Part shown: one piece after another, positions 50,785 through 59,931 of the stretch
Layout of the letters: each line of letters begins with the position of its first letter
Numbering within the stretch: position 1 is the first letter of the stretch
Origin: Pseudomonas sp.
Lineage (GTDB): Bacteria; Pseudomonadota; Gammaproteobacteria; Pseudomonadales; Pseudomonadaceae
Reading direction: 5' to 3'
Length of the DNA stretch: 60,092 nt
Assembly (NCBI RefSeq): GCF_028293835.1
Contig: NZ_JAQGNX010000175.1
Location: 1-60,092 of the forward strand
The notes under the pieces: generated by a model
Seen by the model: only the letters and a program-made list of their open reading frames with translations
Told to the model about the DNA's origin: nothing
The model's database searches: none
Program-made: the position numbers and the translations under genes

Positions 50785-52137
50785 CTACGAATAAGCCCCC
50801 ACTACCCATTTCACCTTAGCCAGCGCCTCCCGCAGTACGCTTATCTCCACCGAGCCCAATGCCAAGCGGATCGCATGGGGTACGTGGGTGGAGGTAGCGA
50901 ACGGCTCAGCGGTTGAGACCGAGACGTTTTCTCGCATCAATGCCGTGGCGATCTGGTCTGCCCGGGCATCTTCAGACAACGGCAGCCACAGAAAATATGA
51001 ACAGTGGTGGCTTGTGCAGGCAAGCCCCGTCAGCACTTCAGCCGCCACGGCTTGCCTCATCTGCGCGTCACGGCGCTTCTCGGCTTCCAGTTGTATAACG
51101 GTTCCGTCGTCGAGCCACGCGCTTGCAATCGCGGTCATCACCCCTGGCGTATTCCAAGTGGAGGCCCTGATGGTTCGCTCCAGCGCGGCAACCTTCTCGG
51201 TCGGGGCGACGACGAAACCAACGCGCAGTCCGGTGGCGACGCTCTTGGACAGTCCCGATACATAAACCGTTCGCTCGGGTGCCAGTGCGGCCAAGGGGGC
51301 AGGCGGATCTTCTGCCAGAAAAGCATACGCCGCGTCCTCAATAATCAGCAGCCCATGCCTACGGGCGATACTGACCAAATGTTCGCGTTGGTCGGCACTC
51401 ATCACCCATCCCAACGGGTTGTGCAGGGTCGGCATCGTGTACACCGCCCGCACCCGTCGGCTGCGGCACAGGCTATCGAGGGCCTGCAGATCCGGCCCGT
51501 GACCGAATGCAGGTATTGGCACTATTTCAAGGTGCAGCGCTTCGGCGAGTACCTTGAACCCTGAATAGGTCAGCGCGTCCGCGGCAATCACATCGCCCGG
51601 TTGCAGCAGCGCCATCATCGTCACAGCCAGCCCATGTTGAGCGCCGCTAACGATCAATACCTGATCGGCAGCGACGGTCAGGCCACGGGCGCGTAAATGG
51701 CGCGCCACCGATCCGCGCTCATGCAAACGCCCGGCGTGGGGCTGGTAGCGTAACAAGGATTCCAGATCGCCGGATAACGCCAGTTGGCGTAGCGCAGTGC
51801 GCAATAATTCAGCCTGCCCCGGAAGCGACGGGTAGTTGAAATTGAGATCGATCATGCCAGCGGCAACGGCTTGCTGATCGACGCCTTGGCCAAGGGGCAG
51901 TGATGTCTCCCTGACAAAAGTGCCTCGCCCGGTTTCGCCACTGACCAGTCCCATGGCTTCCAGCTCGGCATAGACCCGACTCGCCGTCACTAAGGCCAAC
52001 CCTTCGGTAGCCGCCAATTGGCGGTGGGTTGGCAGCCGCGTGCCGGGCAGCAATCGGCCTGAGCGGATGTCGGCCGCGAAGGAATCTACCAGTGACTTGT
52101 AACGTGAGCGAGGCATACCAAAGCGTATCCATGACAA
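50785..52137 (-). CDS. MocR-type regulator (GntR-aminotransferase fusion)
   Basis: This 450-residue protein has an N-terminal GntR wHTH (PRSRYKSLVDSFAADIRSGR, then TRLPTHRQLAATEGLALVTA) fused to a fold-type I PLP domain (TMPTLHNPLGWVMS, VYVSGLSKSVATGLRVGFVV, with the PLP Lys in SGLSKS). These are MocR regulators that sense PLP-linked amino acids. It is divergent from an EamA exporter, its likely target. The start may be at 52137 or the ATG at 52116. Confidence 0.9.
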   Translation of the reverse strand: MSWIRFGMPRSRYKSLVDSFAADIRSGRLLPGTRLPTHRQLAATEGLALVTASRVYAELEAMGLVSGETGRGTFVRETSLPLGQGVDQQAVAAGMIDLNFNYPSLPGQAELLRTALRQLALSGDLESLLRYQPHAGRLHERGSVARHLRARGLTVAADQVLIVSGAQHGLAVTMMALLQPGDVIAADALTYSGFKVLAEALHLEIVPIPAFGHGPDLQALDSLCRSRRVRAVYTMPTLHNPLGWVMSADQREHLVSIARRHGLLIIEDAAYAFLAEDPPAPLAALAPERTVYVSGLSKSVATGLRVGFVVAPTEKVAALERTIRASTWNTPGVMTAIASAWLDDGTVIQLEAEKRRDAQMRQAVAAEVLTGLACTSHHCSYFLWLPLSEDARADQIATALMRENVSVSTAEPFATSTHVPHAIRLALGSVEISVLREALAKVKWVVGAYS

Positions 52138-52147
52138 TATTTTGATT

Positions 52148-52167
52148 GTATTGATATTCGATCATAC
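52148..52167. promoter_or_regulatory. Candidate MocR operator
   Basis: GTATTGATATTCGATCATAC in the 67-base gap between the MocR and EamA genes contains GTAT/ATAC ends and the repeated motif TTGAT/TCGAT. MocR sites are often direct repeats, so this is a plausible but unproven operator for both genes. Confidence 0.3.
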
Positions 52168-52204
52168 GATGGATTAACCACAAACAATACCGAGTGTGTC
52201 CACG

Positions 52205-53101
52205 ATGGAACGTACATCGCAGCTGCAATCACAAACGACGGAAAAAGCCGCAAGCGGATGGCTCAACGGGTTCATCGGCGTGCTCATCTTCAGCGGCTCG
52301 CTGCCTGCGACGCGGGTGGCGGTGCTGCAGTTTGATCCGGTGTTCTTGACCCTTGCACGGGCGACCATTGCTGGCGTTCTGGCGTTTTGCGTGCTGGTGC
52401 TTTTTAAACAAAAGCGCCCTGCAAAACAACAATTGCTGCCCTTGGTTATCGTAGCGATGGGCGTTGTGGTGGGGTTTCCGCTGCTGACGGCGCTGGCGTT
52501 GCAGTACGTGACGTCGGCGCATTCCATCGTCTTCGTCGGCATGTTGCCACTTGCCACCGCTGCGTTCGCGGTGTTGCGCGGTGGCGAGCGGCCGCGGCCA
52601 GTTTTCTGGTTGTTTTCGGTATTGGGCAGTGCTCTGGTGGTAGGGTTTGCCCTCTCTCAAGGGCTGACTGCATCGCCAGCGGGCGACATTCTTATGCTAC
52701 TGGCCATCCTCGCCTGCGGCCTGGGTTATGCCGAAGGGGCGAAGCTTTCAAGGACGCTTGGTGGCTGGCAGGTCATTTCTTGGGCACTGGTGCTGTCGCT
52801 GCCGGTGATGGCTCCCCTGGCTTGGTTTCTGGCACCGCCGTCATTCTCCGGCATTAGCACCCCGGCATGGTTTAGCCTGGCGTACGTGTCGGTCTTCAGC
52901 ATGCTGATCGGCTTCGTATTCTGGTACCGCGGCCTCGCCCAGGGCGGTATCGCCGCCGTTGGCCAGCTTCAACTGCTACAACCCTTTTTCGGATTGGCGC
53001 TGGCCGCTACGCTGCTCCATGAGCACGTGAGCAGTGGCATGCTCGGGGTGACCGTTGCGGTGATCCTTTGCGTTGTTGGGGCGAGGAAGTTCGCCAAATA
53101 G
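52205..53101 (+). CDS. EamA-family DMT exporter
   Basis: This 298-residue inner-membrane protein has ten helices of two EamA repeats. It begins with GFIGVLIFSGSLPATRVAV, and repeat two has GLGYAEGAKLSRTLGGWQVI. It probably exports an amino acid or metabolite. It is divergent from the MocR regulator. A GTG three codons upstream of the ATG is an alternative start. Confidence 0.85.
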   Translation: MERTSQLQSQTTEKAASGWLNGFIGVLIFSGSLPATRVAVLQFDPVFLTLARATIAGVLAFCVLVLFKQKRPAKQQLLPLVIVAMGVVVGFPLLTALALQYVTSAHSIVFVGMLPLATAAFAVLRGGERPRPVFWLFSVLGSALVVGFALSQGLTASPAGDILMLLAILACGLGYAEGAKLSRTLGGWQVISWALVLSLPVMAPLAWFLAPPSFSGISTPAWFSLAYVSVFSMLIGFVFWYRGLAQGGIAAVGQLQLLQPFFGLALAATLLHEHVSSGMLGVTVAVILCVVGARKFAK

Positions 53102-53198
53102 ACGTCTGGACCTATCAAGCTATGCATAGCTTACTGAGTTCTATAAAAATTAAATTGAACGGCGCGACAGCGCAGCGTCGAAGACGGGGCGCAAGCTC

Positions 53199-54362
53199 TT
53201 ACAGTGACGAGATCTGTTGTTCAATGGCAAGGTCACCGTCCGGAAACGTGGGGTGCTCCACGTCGCTGTAATGGGTCAGGTGTACTAACGCGCAACCCTG
53301 TTCGTCGAACAAATGGCAGCCCGCGCCGGTAACGCCGATGACCAGGTTTTGCCCACTTTTGACCTGTGAGTGCCCTGCGCCTTTGACCATGATGTGATGG
53401 CCGTCGGCGGTTTGCGCATGGCTGAAGGTTTCACCGCCCAAGTGTTCGACCACCAGGGTTTTCGCCAGAATCCGCGCCTCGCCATGGCCCAGTTCTGACA
53501 GGTGTTCGGGCCGCAGGCCGAGGGTCAGCGGCACGCCCACCGTAATGCCTTCAGCGTGGACCGGGACCAGCAATTGTTCCCCGCCTGGCAAGCTGATCCG
53601 CACCCCTTCTGCCGCCACCGCCACGACGGTGACCGGCACGAAGCTCATCTGCGGCGAGCCGATAAAGCCAGCAACAAAACGGTTGCGCGGGTGGTGGTAC
53701 AGCTCCAGCGGCGAACCTACTTGCTCGATGCGGCCCTTGTTCAGCACCACGATCTTGTCGGCCAAGGTCATGGCCTCGACTTGGTCGTGGGTCACGTAGA
53801 TCATCGTCGCCTGCAGGTCGTTGTGCAGTTTGGCAATCTCGATGCGCATCTGCACCCGCAACGACGCGTCGAGGTTCGACAACGGCTCGTCGAACAGAAA
53901 GACTTCCGGCTCATGGACAATCGCCCGACCGATAGCCACGCGCTGACGCTGTCCGCCGGACAGGGCTTTGGGTTTGCGGTCGAGCAATGCCTCCAGTTGC
54001 AGAATGCGAGCGGCATTGCGCACCTTGGCCTCGATCTCGGCCTTGGGCAGCTTCTGCATTTTCAAGCCAAAGGCGATGTTGTCGTACACCGACATGTGCG
54101 GGTACAGCGCGTAGGACTGGAAGACCATGGCCACGCCGCGATCCGCCGGCTCCAGGTAGGTCACATCACGGCTGCCGATGCGGATCTGCCCTTGGGTGAT
54201 GCTTTCCAGTCCGGCAATAGAGCGCAATAAGGTTGATTTTCCACAGCCTGAGGGCCCGACGAACACCACGAACTCGCGGCTCTCAATTTCCAGGTCGATG
54301 TTGTGCAGGACTTTGATGTCGCCATACGCCTTTTCGACGCCACTCAATCTGAGCTCAGTCAA
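53199..54362 (-). CDS. Sugar/polyol ABC transporter ATP-binding protein (MalK/UgpC type)
   Basis: This 387-residue ATPase has Walker A GPSGCGKSTLL, signature LSGGQRQRVA, FLFDEPLSNLDA and a C-terminal TOBE regulatory domain. The start appears to be TTG at 54362 with an AAGGGG site 8 bases upstream, which is uncommon. It is alone on the minus strand and divergent from the dehydrogenase, so both share the palindromic operator. It should pair with the permeases at 57108-58884. Confidence 0.9.
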   Translation of the reverse strand: MTELRLSGVEKAYGDIKVLHNIDLEIESREFVVFVGPSGCGKSTLLRSIAGLESITQGQIRIGSRDVTYLEPADRGVAMVFQSYALYPHMSVYDNIAFGLKMQKLPKAEIEAKVRNAARILQLEALLDRKPKALSGGQRQRVAIGRAIVHEPEVFLFDEPLSNLDASLRVQMRIEIAKLHNDLQATMIYVTHDQVEAMTLADKIVVLNKGRIEQVGSPLELYHHPRNRFVAGFIGSPQMSFVPVTVVAVAAEGVRISLPGGEQLLVPVHAEGITVGVPLTLGLRPEHLSELGHGEARILAKTLVVEHLGGETFSHAQTADGHHIMVKGAGHSQVKSGQNLVIGVTGAGCHLFDEQGCALVHLTHYSDVEHPTFPDGDLAIEQQISSL

Positions 54363-54508
54363 AATCGTTTCCCCTTGATTATTGTTGTGAGTTCCGGCGA
54401 CACGGGGGCGCTCGGAGCTTGGGTGACGACACGTCTTACTGCCGCTGGTTACAGGTAAAGCAAAGCAGGATGTCGGACCCTTGACAGTCAGAATTTTCCT
54501 TCTACGAT

Positions 54509-54534
54509 CATTTGTAATTCAACAATTACAAATG
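54509..54534. promoter_or_regulatory. Perfect palindrome, likely SorC-type operator
   Basis: CATTTGTAATT and AATTACAAATG form a perfect 11-bp inverted repeat with a 4-base spacer (CAAC). It lies in the gap between the divergent ABC ATPase and dehydrogenase genes and only 17 bases before the dehydrogenase start. It is the best candidate for the site of the SorC-type regulator encoded at 58922. Confidence 0.65.
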
Positions 54535-54550
54535 TCAAGCAGGAGGTCGT

Positions 54551-55579
54551 ATGCGGGCTGCTTATATCCACGGCATTCACGACGTGAGAATCGGTGACAA
54601 ACCGATGCCTAAGCCCGTGGGTGATGAGGTTTTGCTACGCGTCAGCGCGGTTGGGGTCTGCGGCAGCGACCTGCATTACTACAAGGAAGGCGCGATTGGT
54701 CATGCGCGAATCACCAAACCATTCATCGCCGGCCACGAGTTTGCCGGCTACGTGGTGGATGATCATCCCGCGCTGGGCCTGACTGCCGGGCAGTTGGTGG
54801 CAGTCGATCCGGCCAAACCGTGCGGCCAATGTGAATGGTGCCGCCGTGGCCACGTCAACCTCTGCCCTCACGTGGTGTTTCTCGGCTCACCGCCCGATAC
54901 CCATGGCGCCATGACCGAATTCATCTCGGTGTCGCCGAGCCAGATCTACCCGGTGCCAGCAGGTTTCACCAGTGTTCAGGCGGTGATGCTCGAACCCCTC
55001 GGGGTGGCGATCCACGCCATGGACCTGGCCGGGAGCAAAAAAGTCTTCGAAAGTGTTGCCATCATCGGCTGCGGCCCGATAGGCCTGTGCTTGTTGCAGT
55101 TGGCACGGATGATGTGCAAGGACGTGGTTTACGCCATCGACCCGATCACTTACCGCGCCAATATGGCCCTGCGACTGGGTGCCAATAAGGTCTCCCATGA
55201 TCATGCAGCGGTTGCCGAATGGACTGACGGCCGCGGCGTGGATTTGGTCCTTGAAGCGACCAATTCCCCGCATGGTTTTCAGATCGCAGCGCAAACGGCA
55301 CGGATTGGCGGGCGGGTGGTGCTGGTGGGTATTCCTGATGGCGACCAGTACATGCCGCTGAGCGCTTCGCTGTTGCGGCGCAAGGGCCTCGACGTGCGCA
55401 TGTCCCGGCGCATGGGCCATGTCTACGACCGTGCGATAAAACTGGTCGCGCAAGGATTGGTCGACGTCGAATGCCTGGTGACTCACCGCTTCGACCTCAG
55501 CCAGGCCGCCGATGCATTCATTTATCCGTCTCAGTTCATCGACGGTGCCCTGAAGACGGTGATTTGCCCGGCCCCTTAA
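54551..55579 (+). CDS. Zinc-dependent polyol/idonate-type dehydrogenase
   Basis: This 342-residue medium-chain dehydrogenase has the catalytic Zn ligands (VCGSD Cys, GHEF His-Glu), the structural zinc set CGQCEWCRRGHVNLC, and the NAD fold IIGCGPIGLCLL. It is of the sorbitol/L-idonate 5-dehydrogenase type and oxidises a secondary alcohol of a polyol or sugar acid. It is the first gene of the plus-strand unit. An AGGAGG site precedes the ATG. Confidence 0.88.
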   Translation: MRAAYIHGIHDVRIGDKPMPKPVGDEVLLRVSAVGVCGSDLHYYKEGAIGHARITKPFIAGHEFAGYVVDDHPALGLTAGQLVAVDPAKPCGQCEWCRRGHVNLCPHVVFLGSPPDTHGAMTEFISVSPSQIYPVPAGFTSVQAVMLEPLGVAIHAMDLAGSKKVFESVAIIGCGPIGLCLLQLARMMCKDVVYAIDPITYRANMALRLGANKVSHDHAAVAEWTDGRGVDLVLEATNSPHGFQIAAQTARIGGRVVLVGIPDGDQYMPLSASLLRRKGLDVRMSRRMGHVYDRAIKLVAQGLVDVECLVTHRFDLSQAADAFIYPSQFIDGALKTVICPAP

Positions 55580-55689
55580 AATGAGCCCCCTTGAGATGAG
55601 CCCCCTGAAAACGAACGCCTTAAAAAATGGCACGCCAGTGCCCGCCCAATGACGTACTCCTCACCAACAACAACAAATGAGGTCACGTA

Positions 55690-57018
55690 ATGAAAAAGCT
55701 AGTATGGAACGCACTTGCGCTGTCGGTTGCCCTCGCCTCGGGGGGCGTACACGCCTGGACGCTGGAAGAAGCCGCCACGCCCTACAAAGGCACAGAGATC
55801 AAGGCCATTTTCCTCGACCGTCCCGGTTACGCTGCCGCCATCAAGTTACTGCCCGACTTCGAGAAAAGGACCGGGATCAAAGTCAGCTACGAAACCGTCC
55901 CCTATGAAAACAGCCGCGAACGCCAAGTGCTGGATTTCACTGCGGGTAACGAAAACGATGTGGTGCTGACCGATGTGGTGTGGATCGGCGAGTTCGCCGG
56001 CAACGGCTGGCTTGAACCGATCAAGACTTTCACTAATGACAAAAAACTGGCTGACCCGGAGCTGAAGCTCGACGGTTTCTTTCCGATCCTGCTGGAGTCG
56101 TTCGGCACCTGGAACAAGAATGTTTACGGGCTGCCCTTCGATAATTACTCGGGCCTGCTCTACTACAACAAATGCATGCTCAAAGACGCCGGCTTCGACA
56201 AACCGCCAGCCACCTGGGACGAACTGCTTAAAGTCTATGGGCCTAAGCTGACGGGCAACGGCAAGTACGCCTATGCGCTGCAATCACGGCGCGGCGAGAC
56301 CCAGTCGGCGGACAGTTTCATGCGCATGCTGTGGCCTTTTGGCGGTTCGCTGCTGGACGCGAAATTCAAGTCCAACCTCAATTCGAAAGAGTCCCAGGCT
56401 GGCTTGCAGTTCCGCCAAGACCTGATGAAATTCATGCCACCGGGCATCGTCGACTATGACCACAACGAGGCGGTTAACGCACTGGCCCAGGGCAACGTCG
56501 CGATGATCACCGAGTGGTCGGCGTTCTACAGCACCCTGGCCGACCCGACTAAATCAAAGATCACCGATTGCCTGGCCGTGGCGGCTGAACCCAAGGGACC
56601 AGCGGGCCTGAAACCAGCACTAGGCGGCTTCTCCCTCGGGGTCAACGCCAACGCTCCGGATGACAAAAAAGCAGCCGCGTGGCTGTTCATTCAATGGATC
56701 ACCTCCGAAGCCATGGCCAAGCCGTATATCGAAGCCGGTGGCGTCAGCGGTCGCAGCGCAGTCTACAAAGACCCGGACATGCAGAAACGCTACCCGTTCG
56801 TACAGCCGATGGTGACGTCGTGGGAGGGCGGCGTGCCGGACTTCCGCCCACGCTTCGCCGAATGGCCTGAGATTTCCGAAATCGTCGGTGAGAACGGCAC
56901 GGCGATCATGCTGGGCAAGACCAGCGTGGCGGACGGGGCTAAGACCATTGGCGCACGGGTCGAAGAAATTCTCGGCAAGGCCGGTTATTACAACGGTAAA
57001 AAACCACTGTTGAAATAA
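55690..57018 (+). CDS. ABC transporter sugar/polyol-binding protein
   Basis: This 442-residue periplasmic protein has a signal peptide (cleavage near VHA/WTL) and a family 1 extracellular solute-binding fold (KAIFLDRPGYAAAIKLLPDF, GLPFDNYSGLLYYNKCML). It pairs with the two permeases that follow. The mannitol/sorbitol group has similar length. The ligand cannot be read from sequence. Confidence 0.9.
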   Translation: MKKLVWNALALSVALASGGVHAWTLEEAATPYKGTEIKAIFLDRPGYAAAIKLLPDFEKRTGIKVSYETVPYENSRERQVLDFTAGNENDVVLTDVVWIGEFAGNGWLEPIKTFTNDKKLADPELKLDGFFPILLESFGTWNKNVYGLPFDNYSGLLYYNKCMLKDAGFDKPPATWDELLKVYGPKLTGNGKYAYALQSRRGETQSADSFMRMLWPFGGSLLDAKFKSNLNSKESQAGLQFRQDLMKFMPPGIVDYDHNEAVNALAQGNVAMITEWSAFYSTLADPTKSKITDCLAVAAEPKGPAGLKPALGGFSLGVNANAPDDKKAAAWLFIQWITSEAMAKPYIEAGGVSGRSAVYKDPDMQKRYPFVQPMVTSWEGGVPDFRPRFAEWPEISEIVGENGTAIMLGKTSVADGAKTIGARVEEILGKAGYYNGKKPLLK

Positions 57019-57107
57019 CTGACCGGGTGCCGCGTGACGTTGGTGTTTCAGCGAGTGCGCGGCGCCCTCCTTCTGACTTGTTTAGCCCCGCAGGGAGTGC
57101 TTTCGCC

Positions 57108-58016
57108 ATGTCGAGCGATAAAACGCCAGTGGTCTTTCCGACCCTATGGAACAACACGCGGGCGGCCTTGGCTTTCCTCGCGCCGGCCACCGTGGCCCTG
57201 GCGCTGATCGGAATATTCCCGACAGTGTTCGCCCTGGTCAATTCGTTCCGCCAATACAATTTGTCCCGTCCTCGCGATCCGACACCCTTCATTGGCTTCG
57301 ATAACTACGTCAGCGTGTTCAATGACCCGTCGTTTTGGGCCTCGCTGGGCCGCACCTTCGTCTTTCTACTCACCGTAGTGCCCATTCAATTGGCGCTGGG
57401 CTTGATCATCGCCTTGCTGCTGCACAAACCCGGACTGTCCGGTTTCAAGCTGTTGGCGCGCATGAGTCTGGTCATCCCGTTGGCCACTGCGCCCGCCGTA
57501 GCAGGTTTGATTGGCCGACTGATTTTCAACCGCGACTTCGGCGTGGCCAACGCTTTGCTGGCCATGGTGCATGTCGGACCGGTGGAATGGTTGGGCGAGA
57601 CCACCAACGCATTCATTGCGGTGGCGCTGATGGATGTCTGGCAATGGACGCCGTTTTGCGCGTTGGTGCTGCTGGCCGGCCTGACCATGGTGCCGACTGA
57701 GGTCGAGGAAGCGGCCCGCCTGGAAACCCGTAGCCGCTGGCAAATCATTCGTCACGTGCAGTTGCCGTTTTTGCTGCCCAGCGTCACGGTCATCCTGATC
57801 TTGCGCACCGCCGACATCCTGAAGATGTTCGACACGGTATTCACCATGACCCGAGGCGGACCGGGCGCAGCCACCGAGCTGGTCAGCGTCTACATCCAGC
57901 GCATTGGTTTCCGTGTTTTTGACCAAGGCGTGGCGTCGGCCCAAGCGATTTTGCTGCTGATCCTGACCATTGTATTGGCGCGTCTGTACATCAAATTCGT
58001 TTACCGGGAGATCTGA
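57108..58016 (+). CDS. Sugar/polyol ABC transporter permease 1
   Basis: This 302-residue permease has six helices and the EAA loop VEEAARLETRSRWQIIRHV. I chose the ATG at 57108, which precedes the first helix and has an AGGGAG site. An earlier frame from 57027 lacks a start signal. It is one base from permease 2. Confidence 0.9.
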   Translation: MSSDKTPVVFPTLWNNTRAALAFLAPATVALALIGIFPTVFALVNSFRQYNLSRPRDPTPFIGFDNYVSVFNDPSFWASLGRTFVFLLTVVPIQLALGLIIALLLHKPGLSGFKLLARMSLVIPLATAPAVAGLIGRLIFNRDFGVANALLAMVHVGPVEWLGETTNAFIAVALMDVWQWTPFCALVLLAGLTMVPTEVEEAARLETRSRWQIIRHVQLPFLLPSVTVILILRTADILKMFDTVFTMTRGGPGAATELVSVYIQRIGFRVFDQGVASAQAILLLILTIVLARLYIKFVYREI

Positions 58017-58017
58017 C

Positions 58018-58884
58018 ATGGCCACCGTGATTGCCGATAACGTCGCCGTCAAACAGGCTATCGCCAAGCCGCGCAGAAGGGTCAACGGCTGGCACTTGGT
58101 CGGGCTGCTGGCGATTTTTTTATTCGCGATTTTTCCGTTCTACTGGATGGTTGCCACCAGCATGAAAACCCAGGCCGAAGCCCTGACTTCGCCACCGATC
58201 TGGCTGTTTACTCCACGCCTGGATAACTACGTTCAGGTGCTGTTTCACCGAGACGTGCTGTCGAGCCTGGCCAACTCGCTGATCGTTGCAGCGTGCACCA
58301 CGGCGTTGGCGGTGGGTCTTGGCACCCCGGCTGCGTATGCGTTAGCGCGGTTTGAGTTCAAGGGCAAGGAAGATCTGTGGTTCTGGTTCATCACTAACCG
58401 CATGCTCAGCCCAATTGTCGTTGCCCTGCCGATCTTTCTGATGGCCCGTACTTTGGGGTTGATCGATACACGGCTGGTGCTGATCCTGGTGTACCTCACT
58501 TTCAATCTGCCCATCGTCGTATGGATTTGCACCGACCAGTTTCGCGGGGTGCCGAAAGACCTGGATGAAGCCGCCAGGCTTTCGGGTGCTTCGCGCTTCA
58601 CTATCTTTTGGCGCATCGCCTTGCCCTTGGCGATGCCGGGAGTGGCGGTGTCGGCGATTTTCTCGTTCATTTTCTCGTGGAACGAGTTGCTGTATGCCTT
58701 GGTGTTAACCCGCAATGTGGCGCGCACGGCACCGGTGACGGCCACCAGTTTCATGAGCGGTTACGACCTGCCGTGGGGAGAGATCATGGCCACCGGTACG
58801 TTGATTGTGTTCCCGGTGATCATTTTTGCATTGATGGTTTCCAAACATCTGGTACAAGGTCTGACCATGGGCGCTGTGAAGTAG
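58018..58884 (+). CDS. Sugar/polyol ABC transporter permease 2
   Basis: This 288-residue permease has six helices and the EAA loop DLDEAARLSGASRFTIFW. The ATG at 58018 is one base after the stop of permease 1. It completes the importer with the ATPase at 53199. Confidence 0.9.
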   Translation: MATVIADNVAVKQAIAKPRRRVNGWHLVGLLAIFLFAIFPFYWMVATSMKTQAEALTSPPIWLFTPRLDNYVQVLFHRDVLSSLANSLIVAACTTALAVGLGTPAAYALARFEFKGKEDLWFWFITNRMLSPIVVALPIFLMARTLGLIDTRLVLILVYLTFNLPIVVWICTDQFRGVPKDLDEAARLSGASRFTIFWRIALPLAMPGVAVSAIFSFIFSWNELLYALVLTRNVARTAPVTATSFMSGYDLPWGEIMATGTLIVFPVIIFALMVSKHLVQGLTMGAVK

Positions 58885-58921
58885 GCGCTGCGCAACTCGA
58901 TGAATGCGAAGGGAAAAGGCC

Positions 58922-59890
58922 GTGCAAGATCCCCGTACAGACTTTGATCCAGTCAATGCCGAACACCAGTTGACCATCCGTATCGCCTGGTATTACTACG
59001 TCAACAACATGACCCAGCAGCAGATCGCCGATCGATTCGGCCTGACTCGGGTTCGGGTCAATAAGGTCTTGGCCAATAGCCGCGAAACCGGTGTCGTGCA
59101 AATCCGCATCAACTCGAAGCTGGCCTCCTGCATTGAGCTGGAACATGGCCTGCAAGAACTATTCGGCCTGGGCCGGGTTACCGTGGTGCCCACCCCGGAA
59201 GACCCGCGAATGATTTTCCGGGTGCTCGGCGTAGCGGTTGCGCCGACCATTCATGAGCAATTGTTTGATGGCTGCATCGTCGCCGTCGGTTGGGGCCGTA
59301 CCTTGCGTCAAGCGGTACTGGAAACCCAAAGCAGGGTGTTACAGGGCATGACCGTGGTCTCGCTGCTGGGCGGTTTACACTACGGCTCGGCGAACAACAC
59401 GGTGGAAATCGCGTCGAGTTTCGCCGGCCTGTTCGGCGGTTCCCATTACTACCTCGCGGCGCCGGTCTACGCGCCGTCAGCCCAGTATCGCGACATGATC
59501 CTGGCTGAAGCTTCGGTGCAGGATGTCCTCGGCAAAGCGAAAAAAGCCGATCTGGCGTTGGTCACGGTGGGTGACTTGACCGAGCGCTCGCTGATGTTTG
59601 AATTGGGCATGGTGAGTCCTGACGATGCACGAACATTGAAGGCCACCGGCGCGGTGGGTGACCTGTTGGGTCGCTGGCTGGACCGCGATGGCGTAGAGGT
59701 CAACCATCCATTGAACCGGCGCGCCATTTCTCTTGAGCTGGAGGATCTTAAGCGCATCAAAAAAGTGGTGTTGGTGTCCGGTGGACCGTACAAGGCGGAC
59801 ATCATTCGCGCCGTGTTACTGCGCAATTTTGTCCATGAATTGGTGATCGACGAAGCCACCGCCCAGCAACTTCTGGAGCAGGGTATTTGA
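58922..59890 (+). CDS. SorC-type sugar-binding transcriptional regulator
   Basis: This 322-residue regulator has an N-terminal HTH (YYVNNMTQQQIADRFGLTRV) and a SorC sugar-binding domain (VGWGRTLRQAV, VVSLLGGLHYGSANNT). SorC regulators bind sugar phosphates or sugars. The GTG at 58922 is preceded by AAGGGAAAAGG; an ATG six codons earlier has no site. It closes the polyol cluster, and the 11-bp palindrome at 54509 is its likely operator. Confidence 0.88.
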   Translation: MQDPRTDFDPVNAEHQLTIRIAWYYYVNNMTQQQIADRFGLTRVRVNKVLANSRETGVVQIRINSKLASCIELEHGLQELFGLGRVTVVPTPEDPRMIFRVLGVAVAPTIHEQLFDGCIVAVGWGRTLRQAVLETQSRVLQGMTVVSLLGGLHYGSANNTVEIASSFAGLFGGSHYYLAAPVYAPSAQYRDMILAEASVQDVLGKAKKADLALVTVGDLTERSLMFELGMVSPDDARTLKATGAVGDLLGRWLDRDGVEVNHPLNRRAISLELEDLKRIKKVVLVSGGPYKADIIRAVLLRNFVHELVIDEATAQQLLEQGI

Positions 59891-59907
59891 TACACCGCGT
59901 CGCATTC

Positions 59908-59930
59908 TTCGCGAACAAGTTCGCTCCCAC
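59908..59930. repeat. Pseudomonas REP-like palindrome
   Basis: GCGAACAAGTTCGC followed by TCCCAC is a variant of the common Pseudomonas repeat GCGAGCAAGCTCGCTCCCAC. It lies 17 bases past the SorC stop codon and may also help stop transcription. Confidence 0.7.
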
Positions 59931-59931
59931 C

